From Astragalus membranaceus (lineage: Eukaryota > Streptophyta > Magnoliopsida > Fabales > Fabaceae): DNA of 64,000 bases. Below the pieces are notes generated by a model. That model did no database searches. It saw only the letters and a program-made list of their open reading frames with translations, and was not told the origin of the DNA. The stretch spans positions 29,431,917 to 29,495,916 of the forward strand of contig CM076848.1 of assembly GCA_039519185.1 (NCBI GenBank), given 5' to 3'. This document shows positions 22,250 through 35,542 of the stretch, piece by piece. Each line of letters starts with the position of its first letter. Position 1 is the first letter of the stretch. Position numbers and translations under genes: made by a program.

Positions 22250-22372
22250 AAGAGAAGAACGAACGCCTGAGAGTGAAGGAGAACGAACGCCTGAGAGTGA
22301 AGGAGAACGAACGCCTGAGAGTGAAGGAGAACGAACGCCTGAGAGTGAAGGAGAACGAACGCCTGCGTTGAG
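22250..22372. repeat. 24-bp minisatellite (about 5 copies)
   Basis: The unit GAGAACGAACGCCTGAGAGT plus GAAG repeats head to tail with almost no variation. It is followed by GTGAGGGGTGAG-type repeats up to about 22590. Confidence 0.95.
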
Positions 22373-22937
22373 AGGAGAGGAGAAGAGGCGTGTGCGCGTT
22401 GAGAGAGTGTGAGGGAGCGAGCGTGTGACGGAGTGACCGGTGAGGGGTGAGGGAGTGACGGTGAGGGGTGAGAGAGAAGAAGAAGGATTAGAGAGAAAGT
22501 GAGGGAGTGACGGTGAGGGGTGAGAGAGAAAGAAGGATTAGGGTTCGCGTGAGAGTGAGAGTGAGAGTGAGAATGGAGAGGAGAGGAGAGGAGTGTTCTG
22601 AGAGTGATTTTTTTTTTCTATTTTTGGACTTTAGAGGTCGCGCGCTAATAGAAGCATGACGTCTAAAGTATTAGAACAGAAGAAAAAAAATTCACCCCTA
22701 ATTACAAGTTTGCCACCGTGTCACTTATGTAGTCAGGCGCTTACACGCCTGACTTCTAAAGTCTTATTTTTTCCCTATTTCTTCACTTTAGACGTCAGGC
22801 GTGTATCTGCTTGACCTTAATACTCCTGAGTTTTTCCACTTATTTACAAGTTTGCCACCGTATCTACCTATGTAGTCAGGCATCTGGGCGTCTGACTTTA
22901 AATGTCTAATTCTAATGTCATTTTTGCACTAGTGACT

Positions 22938-23723
22938 TCTCCAAATTTGGTTTGAGTTGGGGCCATCATCTAAAACAATCATGAAGGTGCTGCTTTTTTA
23001 CGCAATCTTGAAGTAATTCTTGTAGAGCAAATAAATACATTCTTTACATGACCAAGGTTCTTGAGCACCAAGAAACTTGTCTCTAAAAGACATGTTTCTT
23101 GCCTCTTAAGATATCTTAGTTTGGTTTGGGATTTACCTCCCCGCCATCCAAAGATTTAGACAATAGTTATCTAAAATTGTCTTCGTTATGAAAATGAGAG
23201 CGATAAGAAAAATCCATGCAAAGCGATGAGAAGATTTAAAGTTAGAAGCATATTCAAGTTTTAATTCTTTAGAGCAATTTTTCATTAATTAAATAAATCA
23301 TTTTACAGATTGTAATTTTTGGTTTTCATTATATTTACAAACACGAGTTAGTATAGTTACTGAAAAAAGAAAAGAAAAATACTAATACGTACTTGTCTGA
23401 CTGGTTATGAACTCGAGTCCTTTAAGTAAGGTTTAGAGTTCAAATTTTTTAAGAATAAAATAACTTCTTTAGAATATGTGATATTGTGAGTCCTTTGAGA
23501 CGCTGACTGGATAAATATCTTAAGTACTTATGCATAAACTGTTTCTATAATAAAAGATAAAATAATGCTAAATTGTTTGTAATTGTTTTCGTAAATTGTC
23601 TTGAAGAGCTTATGGGAATAAACTGAAACAACTTATGAAATATCATAAGTTATTTTCACAAGCTTTCTCAAACAATCTCATGTACTTATGTCAATAATAA
23701 GTCTAAGGGTCAGTTTGGGAGTC
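22938..23723. other. Intergenic DNA between two transposons
   Basis: AT-rich, with no ORF above 60 codons and no recognisable RNA or regulatory element. Confidence 0.5.
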
Positions 23724-26539
23724 TAAGGGTCTGTTTGGGAGCCAAAGGGGGAGGGGATGGGAAGGCTTAGGAGGGGACGGGAGGAGGAGGGGAGGGAAAA
23801 CCCCACCCTTGTTTGGATGTTATGAAATGTTAAAGAGAGGAGAAGTGGAGGCTTGGTTATAATTTGTCACTTTTACCCCTGGACCCTTCCCTTTTTTATC
23901 TAGCACTCACTGCCACTATTCAGCGTTGCTTTTTTTGTCTATCAAATATAAATTAATTTTTTTGTAAACTAGTTTTTTTTTCCTTTGCATTTTAAATGAT
24001 ACAAAAAATTATCACAATAAAAAAATGATTTTTATTTCTAGAAACACTATTATTTAATAAATTTTTTGTATGAAATGGTAATACTTAAAATTAAATTAAT
24101 ACTTTATTTAATTCTAAACCAAAATTTAATTAGTTTCATAAAGTTATATAAACTTACATATACATAAAAAGGCAAACAAATTGAACCATAAATTCAATAT
24201 TTCACTTGAAAATTAGAAAATTCACTATGAAATAGTGCTCATCAAACTCGAAATTACAAAGACATTGTGTTTGAAATTAAATAGACATTGATAATCGTAA
24301 TGCGTTATCAATTCATCTCTTTAACACCGTATTCTATTATCTTAATATAGGATTGCAACATTCTCATTAGAGACCATAACATTCAAAGAAACTCGCATAA
24401 ACATCCACTACCTGCACCCAAAAGAAAACACAAGATATGTCAACATAGTAAAACAGAATGTTGAAAACCTATGCAAGTAAAATATTCACTAGAGTAGACA
24501 TTCTTCAATAAAAGAGGAAAAACAAGGAAAATGACTATTAAAATCTGGTTCATGTGTGAATATCTTGCAGCTTAATTTTGCTCTGGTATTACACTCATCG
24601 AGGATAAGAAAAGATAAAACACATACACACACAAACAAGGGCTCTCCACGCCTACATGTTATTCAATGAATTATTGAATTACCAGAGATGCTAAGTTCAA
24701 ACACCATTGCACCAGAAACATAGTTACAAGATATTAAGCAGACTATGAGATAGTATGCAATTTGATATCATAAACACATCCACGTAACACTGTAGCTGCA
24801 GCAATAACTGTCACAAGAACAAAGCTACAAGTATACATCACAAATACAAAGCTACATGTAATACCCTAATTTTGTCCTATCCAAAAAAAAAGAAATTTTA
24901 TTTATTTTTTGAGAAAAATAATATTCTTCTTTTCACGCCATGTTTTATTTTATTTTTAGTTCGCTACAAGTTTTAATTTTTGAAAAAAATAATAATAATC
25001 TTTTTTTATGTCATGTATTATTTTCTTGTTTTTATTGCTATGGGTTTTAATCACCACAAATATTTTATTTAGAAGTGAAGAAATAAAAATAAGCAAAGGA
25101 GGAAATAGGGGAGGTTTGTAAAAAATATATAGAGGTGCATTTAGGATTGGGCCATCTAAAGCCCACTCCTCCACCAAACCCAATCCATATCCTAACCCTA
25201 ACCCATATCCAACTCCTCCACCAAGCCCAATCCAACTCCTCCACCAAACCCAATCCATATCCTAACCCTAACCCATATCCAACCCATAACCCAACACACA
25301 ACTCCATCCAACCCACTCCAACTAAACCCTAAATTCGAATCCCCCCTTTTACCTAAAAGCCATCCACATTCACTCTCCCCCTTAACCCAAAAAATCATCC
25401 ACATTCATCCCCTAATTCCCCTCCATATTCGACCCCACCCCCTATTATCCCATGGTCAAACCCCACCTTTCTCCTTTCCACACTCCACCTCTCCTCTTTT
25501 CTCTCAATCCCACTTCCCCACATCCACTTCCCCATACACTCCACCCTTCCCATCACTCCCTCTCTCTTTTCTCTCACTCCCTACGCCTCCTCCCTCTCTC
25601 CTTACCCCTTCCCCCATTCGACCCCACTCTCTCTCTCTCACACTCAACCTTCCTTTCTCTCTTTCTTCCCCTCACACTCAACCCTAAAACAACACAACAC
25701 TCAACTTCCCTCCTTTCTCTCCCTCACCTACGACTTCTTCCCCTCCTCTCACACACTCATTTTCTTTTCTCTTCACACACTCATCCATTCCTCTCCCTAT
25801 CACACACTTCACACATGGCACTCTCTTCTCCATGCCCATACCTTCGACCATCATCTCCCCTCATCTCACATGTCTTCTTTTATTTTCCCCTTCAACAACT
25901 CCCCCCAAACCTCCATCATATTAAAAAGTCATCATCACTATCCAAGAGTGGTTGAAGTGGAGCAATGAAGAGAAGCAAGAGCAAGTTTTTTTTATAAATA
26001 GGGTTCCCCACTTAGAGGAGAGGGGACGGTTTTGACTCTTAGAGAAAAAAAAGGGGGAAAATTTTCTAAAAAAAACTAGGGTTTCAAAGAGAGAAAGAAA
26101 TTTTTTTTAGAGTTTCTTTTAGAAAAATTTTTCTTCCCCTTCTTTTCTTCCTTCTTAGATTTTTTTTTTAGTTTAAATTTTTGTTGTATTGAAGAGATCC
26201 GAAGAAGAAAAGCTTGGAATTGTTCAAGGTACAAAAATGTAATAATTTGTAGTATTGTTGCTTTTTTTTTTTTGTATTTTTTTTAGTTATTGTAATTTTG
26301 TTCATATTATCATTGCCCTTTTTCATTTTAATTATTGTTGTTCACGTTTTTAAAAAAACATTAGTTGCTGTTTTTTTTTATAAATATTAGTTTTTGACTT
26401 TCTTATAAATATTAGTTGATGTTTTTATAAATATTGGTTGTTTTTTTGAACATATTATTGCTGTTTTTTTTTAGTTTAAGTTGCTGTTTTTCTAGATATA
26501 TATATGTGGTTATTATTGATGTTTTTGATATTGCTTTTT

Positions 26540-27070
26540 TCGGATTAAAAGAAAGTGAAAAAAATGTTGTACCTTTTTTAGATAAATTATTCCAATTTTC
26601 GGAGTAAAAAAGGTGTAAAAAAAAATGTTGTTTTTTTAATAAATAATTACTATTTTTCGGACTAAAAAAGTGCTAAAAAAAAACATGTTGTTTTTTTAAA
26701 AAATGGTTACTAATTTTCGGACTAAAAAAGTGCTAAAAAAAATATGTTGTTTTTTTAAAAAATGGTTACTAATTTTCGGACTAAAAAGGTGCTAAAAAAA
26801 TATATGTTGTTTTTTTAAAAAAATGGTTACTATTTTCGGATTTAAAATAAACCAAAAAAATGTGTGTTCCTTTTTATTTAGGTACTAATATTTTCGGTCT
26901 AAAAAATAAAATAAAATAAAATAAAAAAATGTTGTGCTTTTTTAAATAAATTATTCTAATTTTCGGATTTTAAAAAAATGATAAAAAAGATATGTTGTTT
27001 TTTTTAACAATTACTATTTTTCGGATAAAAAAAATGATAAAAAAATGTGTTCCTTTTTTATTTTCAGATT
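26540..27070. repeat. About 60-75-bp tandem repeat in the solo LTR
   Basis: Units built on TTTTCGGACTAAAAAAG, then ATGTTGTTTTTTTAAAAAATG and GGTTACTA occur about seven times with increasing drift to the right. Confidence 0.85.
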
Positions 27071-27374
27071 TAAATAAAGTTTTTTTCAAATACTAAAAAA
27101 TATTTTTTTTAAAAATAAATGGTTACTAGTGTCACTACTCTTTTCTAAAAAAAATAACATAATAACAAAAATCTTTTTCAAAAAAAGTAAAAAGGCCCCC
27201 TTTTATTTAGATAATAACTATGACAACAAAAAAAAAACAACAAAAGAATTTTTCTCCATAATCCGCTTTCAAAATACCACTTGTTTAGTCTAGGTTTTTT
27301 TTGAGGAAAAGCGTTTCAAGAACCACGTGCTCTAGGGTAGAATAGTAAAAAAGGTAATAGACCCGTCAATCGTT

Positions 27375-27490
27375 TTTTTAGCGTCAAAACGCTATTCACA
27401 CCCCCGGCATCCATTTTCTTTTAGCGTCAAAACGCTATTTGCACCCCCGGTGACACTTTTTTTTTCTAGCGTCAAAACGCTATTCACACC
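27375..27490. repeat. TAGCGTCAAAACGCTATT repeat, 3 copies
   Basis: The 18-bp word is itself palindromic (AGCG..CGCT) and is followed by CACACCCCC-like tails. A separate duplication, CGCACCCGGAGATACGTAGG, occurs at 27841-27888. Confidence 0.9.
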
Positions 27491-28201
27491 TCCCTTTTTA
27501 ATACAACTCCTTTATTATTTGCCCCCCCCCCTTTTATCACTTACTCCGCTTTTTTTCACAACGTGATGCTTCCGAACCGTTCTTTTTTTTCTTTCTTTCG
27601 AAAAATCGAATTCGCGCAAAAAAAATATAGGTCGTCTATAGCGGTCACTCTGGGCCTCGCTTGTTTGAACGCTATAAATACCTCCTTTTCCGAATAAGCC
27701 ATTAATGACGACCACTCTGGATTTATCTGTTTGGTCACCATGAACGGCCTCTAGTTTTCCCAAACTTTTTTTCAAAAAATAAAAAATATCAACACACAAA
27801 TATTTTCTACCCAAGAACTACGTAGCTTTGATTTCTCCATCGCACCCGGAGATACGTAGGAGCATCGCACCCGGAGATACGTAGGAGCGGGGGCCCACTC
27901 CCGTCGAGCGCAAAAAAAATAAAATTTTTATTAAGTCTTCTTTTCCGTTTTTTTGCAAATAACAAAAAAGGGTAAATTAAAGTGTTTTCTTTAAACTATT
28001 TTTTTCTACACATTAAATTAAAAGGTAACCTTTTTAGGATGTTGCGGGGTGCTTGTACCTTCCCCGCACTTAATCGACCCCCGAACCCAAAAACAAAAGG
28101 TTTTTTCAATGTTTTCCTAAAAATAAATATTGATGGCGGCTCCATTGTTCAAAAACAACGAGGAATCCCTCCTCCAGATTCTTCGGTCGCTACACTACAC
28201 A

Positions 28202-28205
<4 letters not shown>

Positions 28206-28243
<38 letters not shown>
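28206..28243. repeat. (CT)n microsatellite
   Basis: An uninterrupted CT run of about 19 units just right of the solo LTR insertion. Confidence 0.97.
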
Positions 28244-28246
<3 letters not shown>

Positions 28247-28801
28247 AAGAACAAGAATCATGCTCACATATGCAGCTAGTATCAAAACCAAAACAGAATG
28301 TTGAAACAGAATGTTGAAACATATGCCGTTAGTTTGGAACAGCAAAACAGAATGTTGAAACAACAACAACACTAACAATAGCAGCTAGTATCAAAACCAA
28401 AAACAGAATCATGCACACATATGCAGCACTCAAAAAACAAAGCCCCAGTTTCTTAAACACTACTAAGCTACCATATGCTATATCTGATGAACCATTGTGT
28501 AGCATAGCAATACAACATCAACCTGCCATTTTGCAATAGTTTTCTATTATTCAACCAAAAGGAAACATACTAGCAAATCAGAAAATGATACACAGAATGT
28601 AAAGGAAACATACTAATAGTAAGCTTATAATGAATCTAATTAACATCAACAGCATCATAGACTTTCCAGACAGTAGAACTTCAACTTGTTGAAACAACAG
28701 CAAAACAGGCAAAACAGTAGGTCCTACACAAAAGCCAGGCACTCCCAAACATTCAAACAAATCAAATCAATCAAATTCATCTTTACATAACTTTGATCAC
28801 A

Positions 28802-29071
28802 TCAGTTTGGAACAGCAAAACAGAAATTATCATAAAGCTTGTGAAAGTTTGTCTTGATTACTTTCCAACGACCTTTCACCTTGTCCTTTTGAAAAGGTCG
28901 TTGGAATTTTTCACCCAACTCCTTTGTTATGTTGGCATACGCTGTTGATGTATAAACCCCCCGAATTTTGTTTCCTTCATTTAGTTGATGCAAGAATGCA
29001 TCAATAAGGACGGTGTCCATCTCCGCGGTCCATGTTTCTTTCTTTGAAGTTTCTTTCACTGGAGTAGACAT
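28802..29071 (-). CDS. Myb/SANT-like DNA-binding domain protein of the Harbinger element (truncated)
   Basis: The 89-codon frame begins MSTPVKETSKKETWTAEMDT and contains the plant Myb/SANT-like fold pattern: W (WTAEMD), ..LIDAFLHQLNEGNKI.., then ..KEKFQRPFQKDKVKGRWK-like spacing and a terminal KTNFHKLYD. In related proteins (about 250-300 aa) the domain continues with a GFGWN.. section, missing here. The frame runs into repeats of AACAGAATGTTGAAAC, so the 3' part is lost or lies in an unseen exon. Position inside an element with TAA duplication supports a PIF/Harbinger ORF1 role (binding transposon ends and aiding the transposase). It is probably non-functional. Confidence 0.7.
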   Translation of the reverse strand: MSTPVKETSKKETWTAEMDTVLIDAFLHQLNEGNKIRGVYTSTAYANITKELGEKFQRPFQKDKVKGRWKVIKTNFHKLYDNFCFAVPN

Positions 29072-29857
29072 TCTTCAAGAAAAGGAAACATATTAGTTGT
29101 TATATACTTTGCACAGAAACTAATAATCACAACCTCAATCTACATAATATATAAAGTTAAGACAATCTACATAATATATACTTTGCACAGAAACTAATAA
29201 TCACAACCTCAATCTACATAATATATGTAATTTTGTATAGAATCAAAGACTGATCAGAAGCTCTTTCAACAACATTAATTACGCAAGGATCTGGTCCAGT
29301 CAAGTTCAATAGAGTTCAACCCTTCACAAAATTTCAAATTAAATATCCCTCACCAACAACCCATTTAACAATTTTGAAACACACAAAGGTGGATAGCACC
29401 TTATGTATGTACACGTTGATACACGTATATAAACCCCCCCCACACACACTACTTATTCAATCTGTACAAGTAACCATTATGAATCAATGAGCAGAGCATT
29501 TCAAATTCAACATGGCTTTGTTTATATATGAATCAATGAGCAGAGCATTGTGATGTTAATACTCTATTTGTCAATTTACTACCAATGTGTACACAAAATT
29601 GTAAATGTGATAAACAAGTTCTTATATGCAAATTGATACCATGAAACTAAATGTAATAAAATCAGAAACAGGACAACAAGAAATTCATCAGAAACAGGAC
29701 AACAAGAAATTAGGATTACAGAAACATACCTAAGTTGATTCAACGCTTGTTAAAATGACACTCAAGCAAGATTCATTGACCTAGATTATAAAAATAGGGA
29801 ATTAATTAATCAATTTCAACAAAAATAAAGCAAATCTGAAAAATCAAAACAAGAAAT

Positions 29858-30090
29858 TTAAAACCTGGTGAGAGATCGAGAGAGAGAAGCATAGCTAGAT
29901 CGACTCGAGAGAGAAGCTAGGCGAGATCGAGGTGCAAAAAGAACCTTGGCGAGATCGAGAGAGAAGGTGCGAGATCGAGATTGAGAGAGAAGAGAGCGAA
30001 GGTGCGAGATCGAGATTGAGGAGAGAGCTTCGTGAGAGAGAGAGAGAGACATTGTGCGTGTGAAACCTGAATGGGACTGAGAAGGTAATT
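29858..30090. repeat. GAGATCGAGA-rich tract
   Basis: Repeats of GCGAGATCGAGAGAGAAG fill the subterminal DNA at the right side of the Harbinger element. Minus-strand ORFs here are low complexity and not believable as genes. Confidence 0.8.
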
Positions 30091-30371
30091 TTCGAATTGT
30101 AGTAAGGGTAAACGTGCAATTTGGCATTATAAACCTCCTAAAACCCCCCAAATTGGGAGAATCCGAAAATGGACCATCAGGAGGGGTTAGGAGGGCTTAC
30201 CAAAATCCCCAAAACCATCCATTTATTTTTTTAAACTCTCAAACAAGGGGTTCCTTCCCCACAAGCCTTCCCTTCCCTTCCCCTCCCCTCCTAACTCCCC
30301 CTCCCAAACAGACCCTAAGTAAATGAATCTAAACTCGACCCTAAATACCATACTTTAGATACTTTAGTTGA

Positions 30372-30770
30372 ATTGCACCTATGAAACCCCGATACTCCAA
30401 AAATATAGATGTATCGTGTCCGATACGTATCTGACACGATACACACTTGGTACTTTGCGATACGTATACAACTAAAGATATGAGTGTCACCTTGATACGA
30501 TATATGTTTGATATCTCTTACTAAAAACATGAATCTTGTTGACACATTCATAGTAGAAAAAACATATTCTAGTAAGTGCGGTGAAAATATATGTAAGTGT
30601 TTACTTGTTATGATTGGAAAATAATTTTTTTCTACATTACAATAGTCATATATCGACTACTTATATACGTATCTTGGTCGTGTCGTATCTTGAATTTTGA
30701 AAAATTATTGTATCCCCATATCCGTGTCACATCGTATTCGTATTGTACTAAGTATTTGGGCTTCTTAGCA
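30372..30770. mobile_element. MITE-like element rich in CGTATC words
   Basis: The left part (GAAACCCCGATACT, CGTGTCCGATACGTATC) and right part (GTATCTTGGTCGTGTCG, AAGTATTTGGGCTTC) are imperfect inverted copies, with GATACG/CGTATC words throughout. No ORF is present, and I found no target duplication. Confidence 0.5.
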
Positions 30771-31019
30771 TTGCACTATTTTAATATTCATTATAAAAAT
30801 TTGTCTCGTAAGCATAGTCCGATGGTAAAACATACGTAAGTGTTATATGAATATTGAAAGCAGATTTCGAACCCGATACGCTCCACTTCACTGAGTTTGT
30901 ACTAAGATAAAAATAAAAAATAAAAAATGAAGGTGTGAAGAAAAAGAAAAGGCTGGCAGCCAGGTCACCCTATCTATCTTTTTCTCGTGGTGGAAATGAT
31001 TCCCTTCCCTCATTCACTG

Positions 31020-31374
31020 TCTCCTCTCCTGTCCTTCAATTTCAACTTTGGTCCCAACCCAACCCCAACCTATTTCCAAATTCAATTTTCAAATAGCACA
31101 TTACTCTTGACCAAAAAAAAAAACTAGCAACATTACTTGCTTACTAACCTCACGAGTCACGCCCACAACCACAACCACAACCAAAAGTCCCAAACCCACG
31201 CCACTCTCTCTCCCCGTATAAATACCACTCTCCTCACATTTCTTCCCCTTCTCTATTATCTCATTTCACTTGTGTTGTGTAGTCCTCATTCTCAGAGGAG
31301 AGAAAGACTCGGAGCTTCGCGTTCTTTCTCCTCGATCCACTTTCTCTCCTCTTTCTTCATCTCCTATTTACCAG
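31020..31374 (+). promoter_or_regulatory. Actin promoter and first (noncoding) exon
   Basis: TATAAATA at 31217-31224 puts transcription start near 31250. Upstream lies a short CCACAA repeat (about 31160-31182). The leader exon is pyrimidine-rich and ends in a good donor (CCAG|GTATTC at 31375). Confidence 0.75.
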
Positions 31375-32344
31375 GTATTCATTTCCCTATCTCTATCTAC
31401 TTCGTTTACTTCAACAATTTCAGTTTATTTTGCTTGCTTATAGCTTTGCTTCAAAATGCACCGATTGTTTCTGTGATTTTTGTAATCTCGATTAGTTTTA
31501 CTCAGATTTGTCTCACGACGCTCTTTTACATGCCTCATCAGTATCGTATCTGGATATTTTTTTTTTGTAATTGATGATTGCGATTCATTTTACCCGATCT
31601 ATCTATGTAACTGAAATTGAGTAGATTATTGATAACTAGTCATTGATCTGTGGTCTGATGATGCTTATGGCATAACACTTTTTCTGGTTCTGATCTTTGA
31701 TATTCGAGATCTTGGATCCTTTTAAACCAAAACCCTACTCTTTTTGAATGTCGATGGCTAAGAGATCTAGATTCTGATTTTGTTAATTTGTTGCCTGGCT
31801 TTTTGATCTGATCTGCTTTCTATGTGGAGATCTGTAATTTTTTTCTAATCACTTCATTTGATATTTGTAAATTTGAGATGAATTGAGTCAGAGAAATTAT
31901 AAGGTTTTAGTGTATATCCTAAGCGAGAAGCTTACGATTGCAAGTGTTGCACATGCTCTCATCTAATGTTTATTCTAAGACATTGTGGATATGTTCTACT
32001 TTACAAAATTTAGCAGTTTGACATTTAAAAATGTAGAAGATCATCACCTTCATTTTTGTGTTCTGTGCCTGCTCTATTATCTTGCTTTGAGAAACTCAAA
32101 TTATTTAACCTAAGTAACTGATCAAGTAGATTGGGTATAATACTGATTTACTTCATTTCTTTTGCTGTATTTCCATTGATGATTGTGCCTGTTATATACA
32201 ATGTGAAATTTCGCTGTTTTAATGTTTTATAGAGCAAGGTATCATTTGAAGTAAACATAATCCTCCGAGATTGTAAATGGCTAAATTCTGTGGGTTGTCC
32301 ACTCCAACTTGTAAGTACTGACAGTCAATGTTTTTGATGCACAG
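31375..32344 (+). other. Actin 5' UTR leader intron
   Basis: A 970-bp T-rich intron from GTATTC to GATGCACAG. It ends 14 nt before the ATG at 32359. Plant actin and ubiquitin genes typically carry such an intron, and in several it raises expression. The ORFs within it are chance frames. Confidence 0.85.
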
Positions 32345-32358
32345 TTGTTTACTAAAAC

Positions 32359-33756
<1,398 letters not shown>

Positions 33757-34130
33757 GTCCAAAATGTTACGATAATGGTAAGTTATTTTTGCTGTGGTTG
33801 CTTTTTTGGTGTCTGTCATGTCATGTGAACTATGTTGCCATGGATAAGAGGTGAAATGGAATCATCGGAGGGTATATTCTGGGCTTACATCATATTTTCT
33901 GTGGCAGTCCTTCAGATGTGGCGGGCAGAGTGTTAAGAGGCAGTTTTTGCCTTGGAATTCATCCATGCCTTCCTAATTAGGTTGTCTGTAGTAAGGAGTG
34001 ATTGTGTTGCTTATTTTATTTCCTTTTTTTGCTCCCTTTTTTCTGAGTTTACATTTGAAGGTTTTTCCCCCTTTGGAACATTCATGTGAATGTCTATAGC
34101 AACATGTATTGAGCTTTTATAATATCGTCA
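33757..34130 (+). other. Actin 3' UTR and flank
   Basis: T-rich with no ORF. A splice-like GT and AG pair (AATG|GTAAGT at about 33779) suggests a possible 3' UTR intron. AT-rich ends near 34120 (TTTATAATATC) could include the poly(A) signal. Confidence 0.4.
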
Positions 34131-34258
34131 GTTTGCGCTCTTAAATTCACAATTGAATTTATAAATTCACAATTGAGGCATAAATTTTTCAACGCAAATC
34201 TTGTGAAGGAATTGAATATTGAATTTTTAATTTTCAAAACAAAATATAGTTTCAAAAG

Positions 34259-35542
34259 GGCAAAAATGCACGTTCATTTATGTTTTTTTTACCACTTAGG
34301 TCATTTATCTCCTAAAATGTTCACAGTTTTTCTTGTGTCCATTCTTCGTTACAAAAATACTGACGTCTGTCATGTGGGTGACGTGGTTGTGTCGGTGTTA
34401 GATTCATGTGCTATGTGGGTGGGGAGTCATTAATTTTAATTAATTCTTATTAAAAAATCAATTATTTCTTATGCATAATACACCCTCTTCCTTCCTCCCC
34501 ATGAACCCTAATTCCATTCTTTTGCTACGAAATTTGGATATATACCCTGATATTACTAATAGCTTAAAAATTTTATGCCGTGCTTTGCTTCTGCATAGAT
34601 ACACCTCTGAAATTTCCCCGTTTTTATGCCTTCATATTTTTTTTTCTTGATTCTTGGGTCACTCCAGTGGAAAATTAAAAAACGAGTAATGATAGAACTT
34701 CAGTGAATCCATCATAGAATCCCATGAACCCTTACACTTCATTTTGGAGAAAATTTTGGAACGATTTTGGTATCTCCATAATCAATGACAGAAATTATGA
34801 AAAAAGAGCCCCTATTTTGAACAAGTCGTAGCTTATTCTTATTAATGGAGGCATTCGAGCTCCAAGTGAGAGTGATGAGCTGTTTGAACTTTGATGTATA
34901 AGAGAGATGCATCGTGGTGATTTCTTGGATTGCATGAACACTTACTCCACTTATTGTACAGAGCACTCTATACCTTTGTAATGCAAAAGCCTTATGGAAC
35001 GATCTGAAGATCAATTTTTCTATAGGAGATCACTTCAGAATTGTTTAGTGATTCATTTGATTCACAGTTAGAAATTGCAAGTTACTCGAAAATAAAGACT
35101 GGAAATTAGTGTCTTTGTTAATAGCCATTTAATTAACTTCTTCAACGGAGGAGGGAAGGGTTGGTGCCCTTGAGAAGTTGAGGAGAAACTATGCCATGTA
35201 TAAAGCCTTAAAGGAACTGCTTTTGGTGGAATGAAATTAGGGGTTCATGAGGAGGAAGGAAGAAGATGAAAAATAATTGATGTTTTCTTTGATAAAGATT
35301 ATCTAAAATTAATGACTCATCACCCATGTGGCACATGTATCTGACACTGTTACAGCCACGTCACACATGTAACTGACACGTCACACATGTAACGGACACG
35401 TTAGTGTTTTTGTAATTGGGTACGGAAAAAAAGAAAACAATGCAAACGTTGTAAGAGTTAAAAGACATTAGTGGTAAAAAAAAATTTAAAGGAGATTTCG
35501 TTACAATTAAGTAACTTAAAGAATTCTAGGTGCATTTTTGCC
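34259..35542. mobile_element. 1.3-kb foldback element (MULE- or hAT-like)
   Basis: It starts GGCAAAAATGCAC and ends GTGCATTTTTGCC. TTTCAAAAG precedes it (34250-34258) and TTTCAAAAA follows (35543-35551), a 9-bp duplication with one mismatch, which favours MULE. Each side keeps imperfect complementarity for over 200 bp, with CATGTGGG..GACGTGG on the left against CCACGTC..CCCATGTGG on the right. CACGTCACACATGTAAC is duplicated near 35350-35395. No transposase is present. Confidence 0.8.

Larger units (their letters stand above)
17710..22934 (-). mobile_element. Gene-capturing CACTA element (Pack-CACTA) with 3-bp target duplication
   Basis: It begins CACTAGTGTAAAAA and ends TTTTTGCACTAGTG, inverted copies, with ACT on both sides (17707-17709 and 22935-22937). 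Both ends are filled with copies of AAAGTCAGGCG/CGCCTGACTT words, the expected subterminal binding sites. It contains no recognisable CACTA transposase. Instead it holds exon-like pieces of at least three unrelated host genes, all on the minus strand, plus a tRNA-Arg gene. Movement would need a transposase supplied in trans. Confidence 0.88.
24857..28194 (+). mobile_element. 3.3-kb solo LTR (Ty3-gypsy, Tat/Ogre-like) with 5-bp target duplication
   Basis: It starts TGTAATACCCTAATTTTG and ends TTCGGTCGCTACA. CTACA flanks it at 24852-24856 and 28195-28199. It has a CT-rich first part (25300-25900), a TATA box (TTTATAAATAGGG, about 25991), long T/A tracts and three internal repeat arrays. The end sequence GAATCCCTCCTCCAGATT recurs, inverted, near 37320. 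No internal domains are present, so it is a solo LTR. The family label rests on length and end motifs and is tentative. Confidence 0.8.
23727..30315 (-). mobile_element. PIF/Harbinger-type element (TSD TAA), interrupted by a solo LTR
   Basis: The left end GGGTCTGTTTGGGAG and right end CTCCCAAACAGACCC are perfect inverted repeats, flanked by TAA at 23724-23726 and 30316-30318. G-rich and C-rich subterminal stretches also pair (GGGAGGGGATGGGAAGGCTT on the left against AAGCCTTCCC.. on the right). A minus-strand Myb/SANT-like ORF at 28802-29071 fits the accessory DNA-binding protein of this superfamily. I saw no DDE transposase. A solo LTR (24857-28194) splits the element. The first 20 bp are nearly duplicated just outside (23701-23720). 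Confidence 0.8.

Noticed and set aside
25452..25955. 167-codon plus-strand ORF rich in Ser/Leu/Pro
   Set aside because: It lies inside the solo LTR and consists of CT-repeat codons; no domain.
31137..31574. 145-codon ORF upstream of actin
   Set aside because: It runs from the promoter through the leader exon into the leader intron; no similarity.
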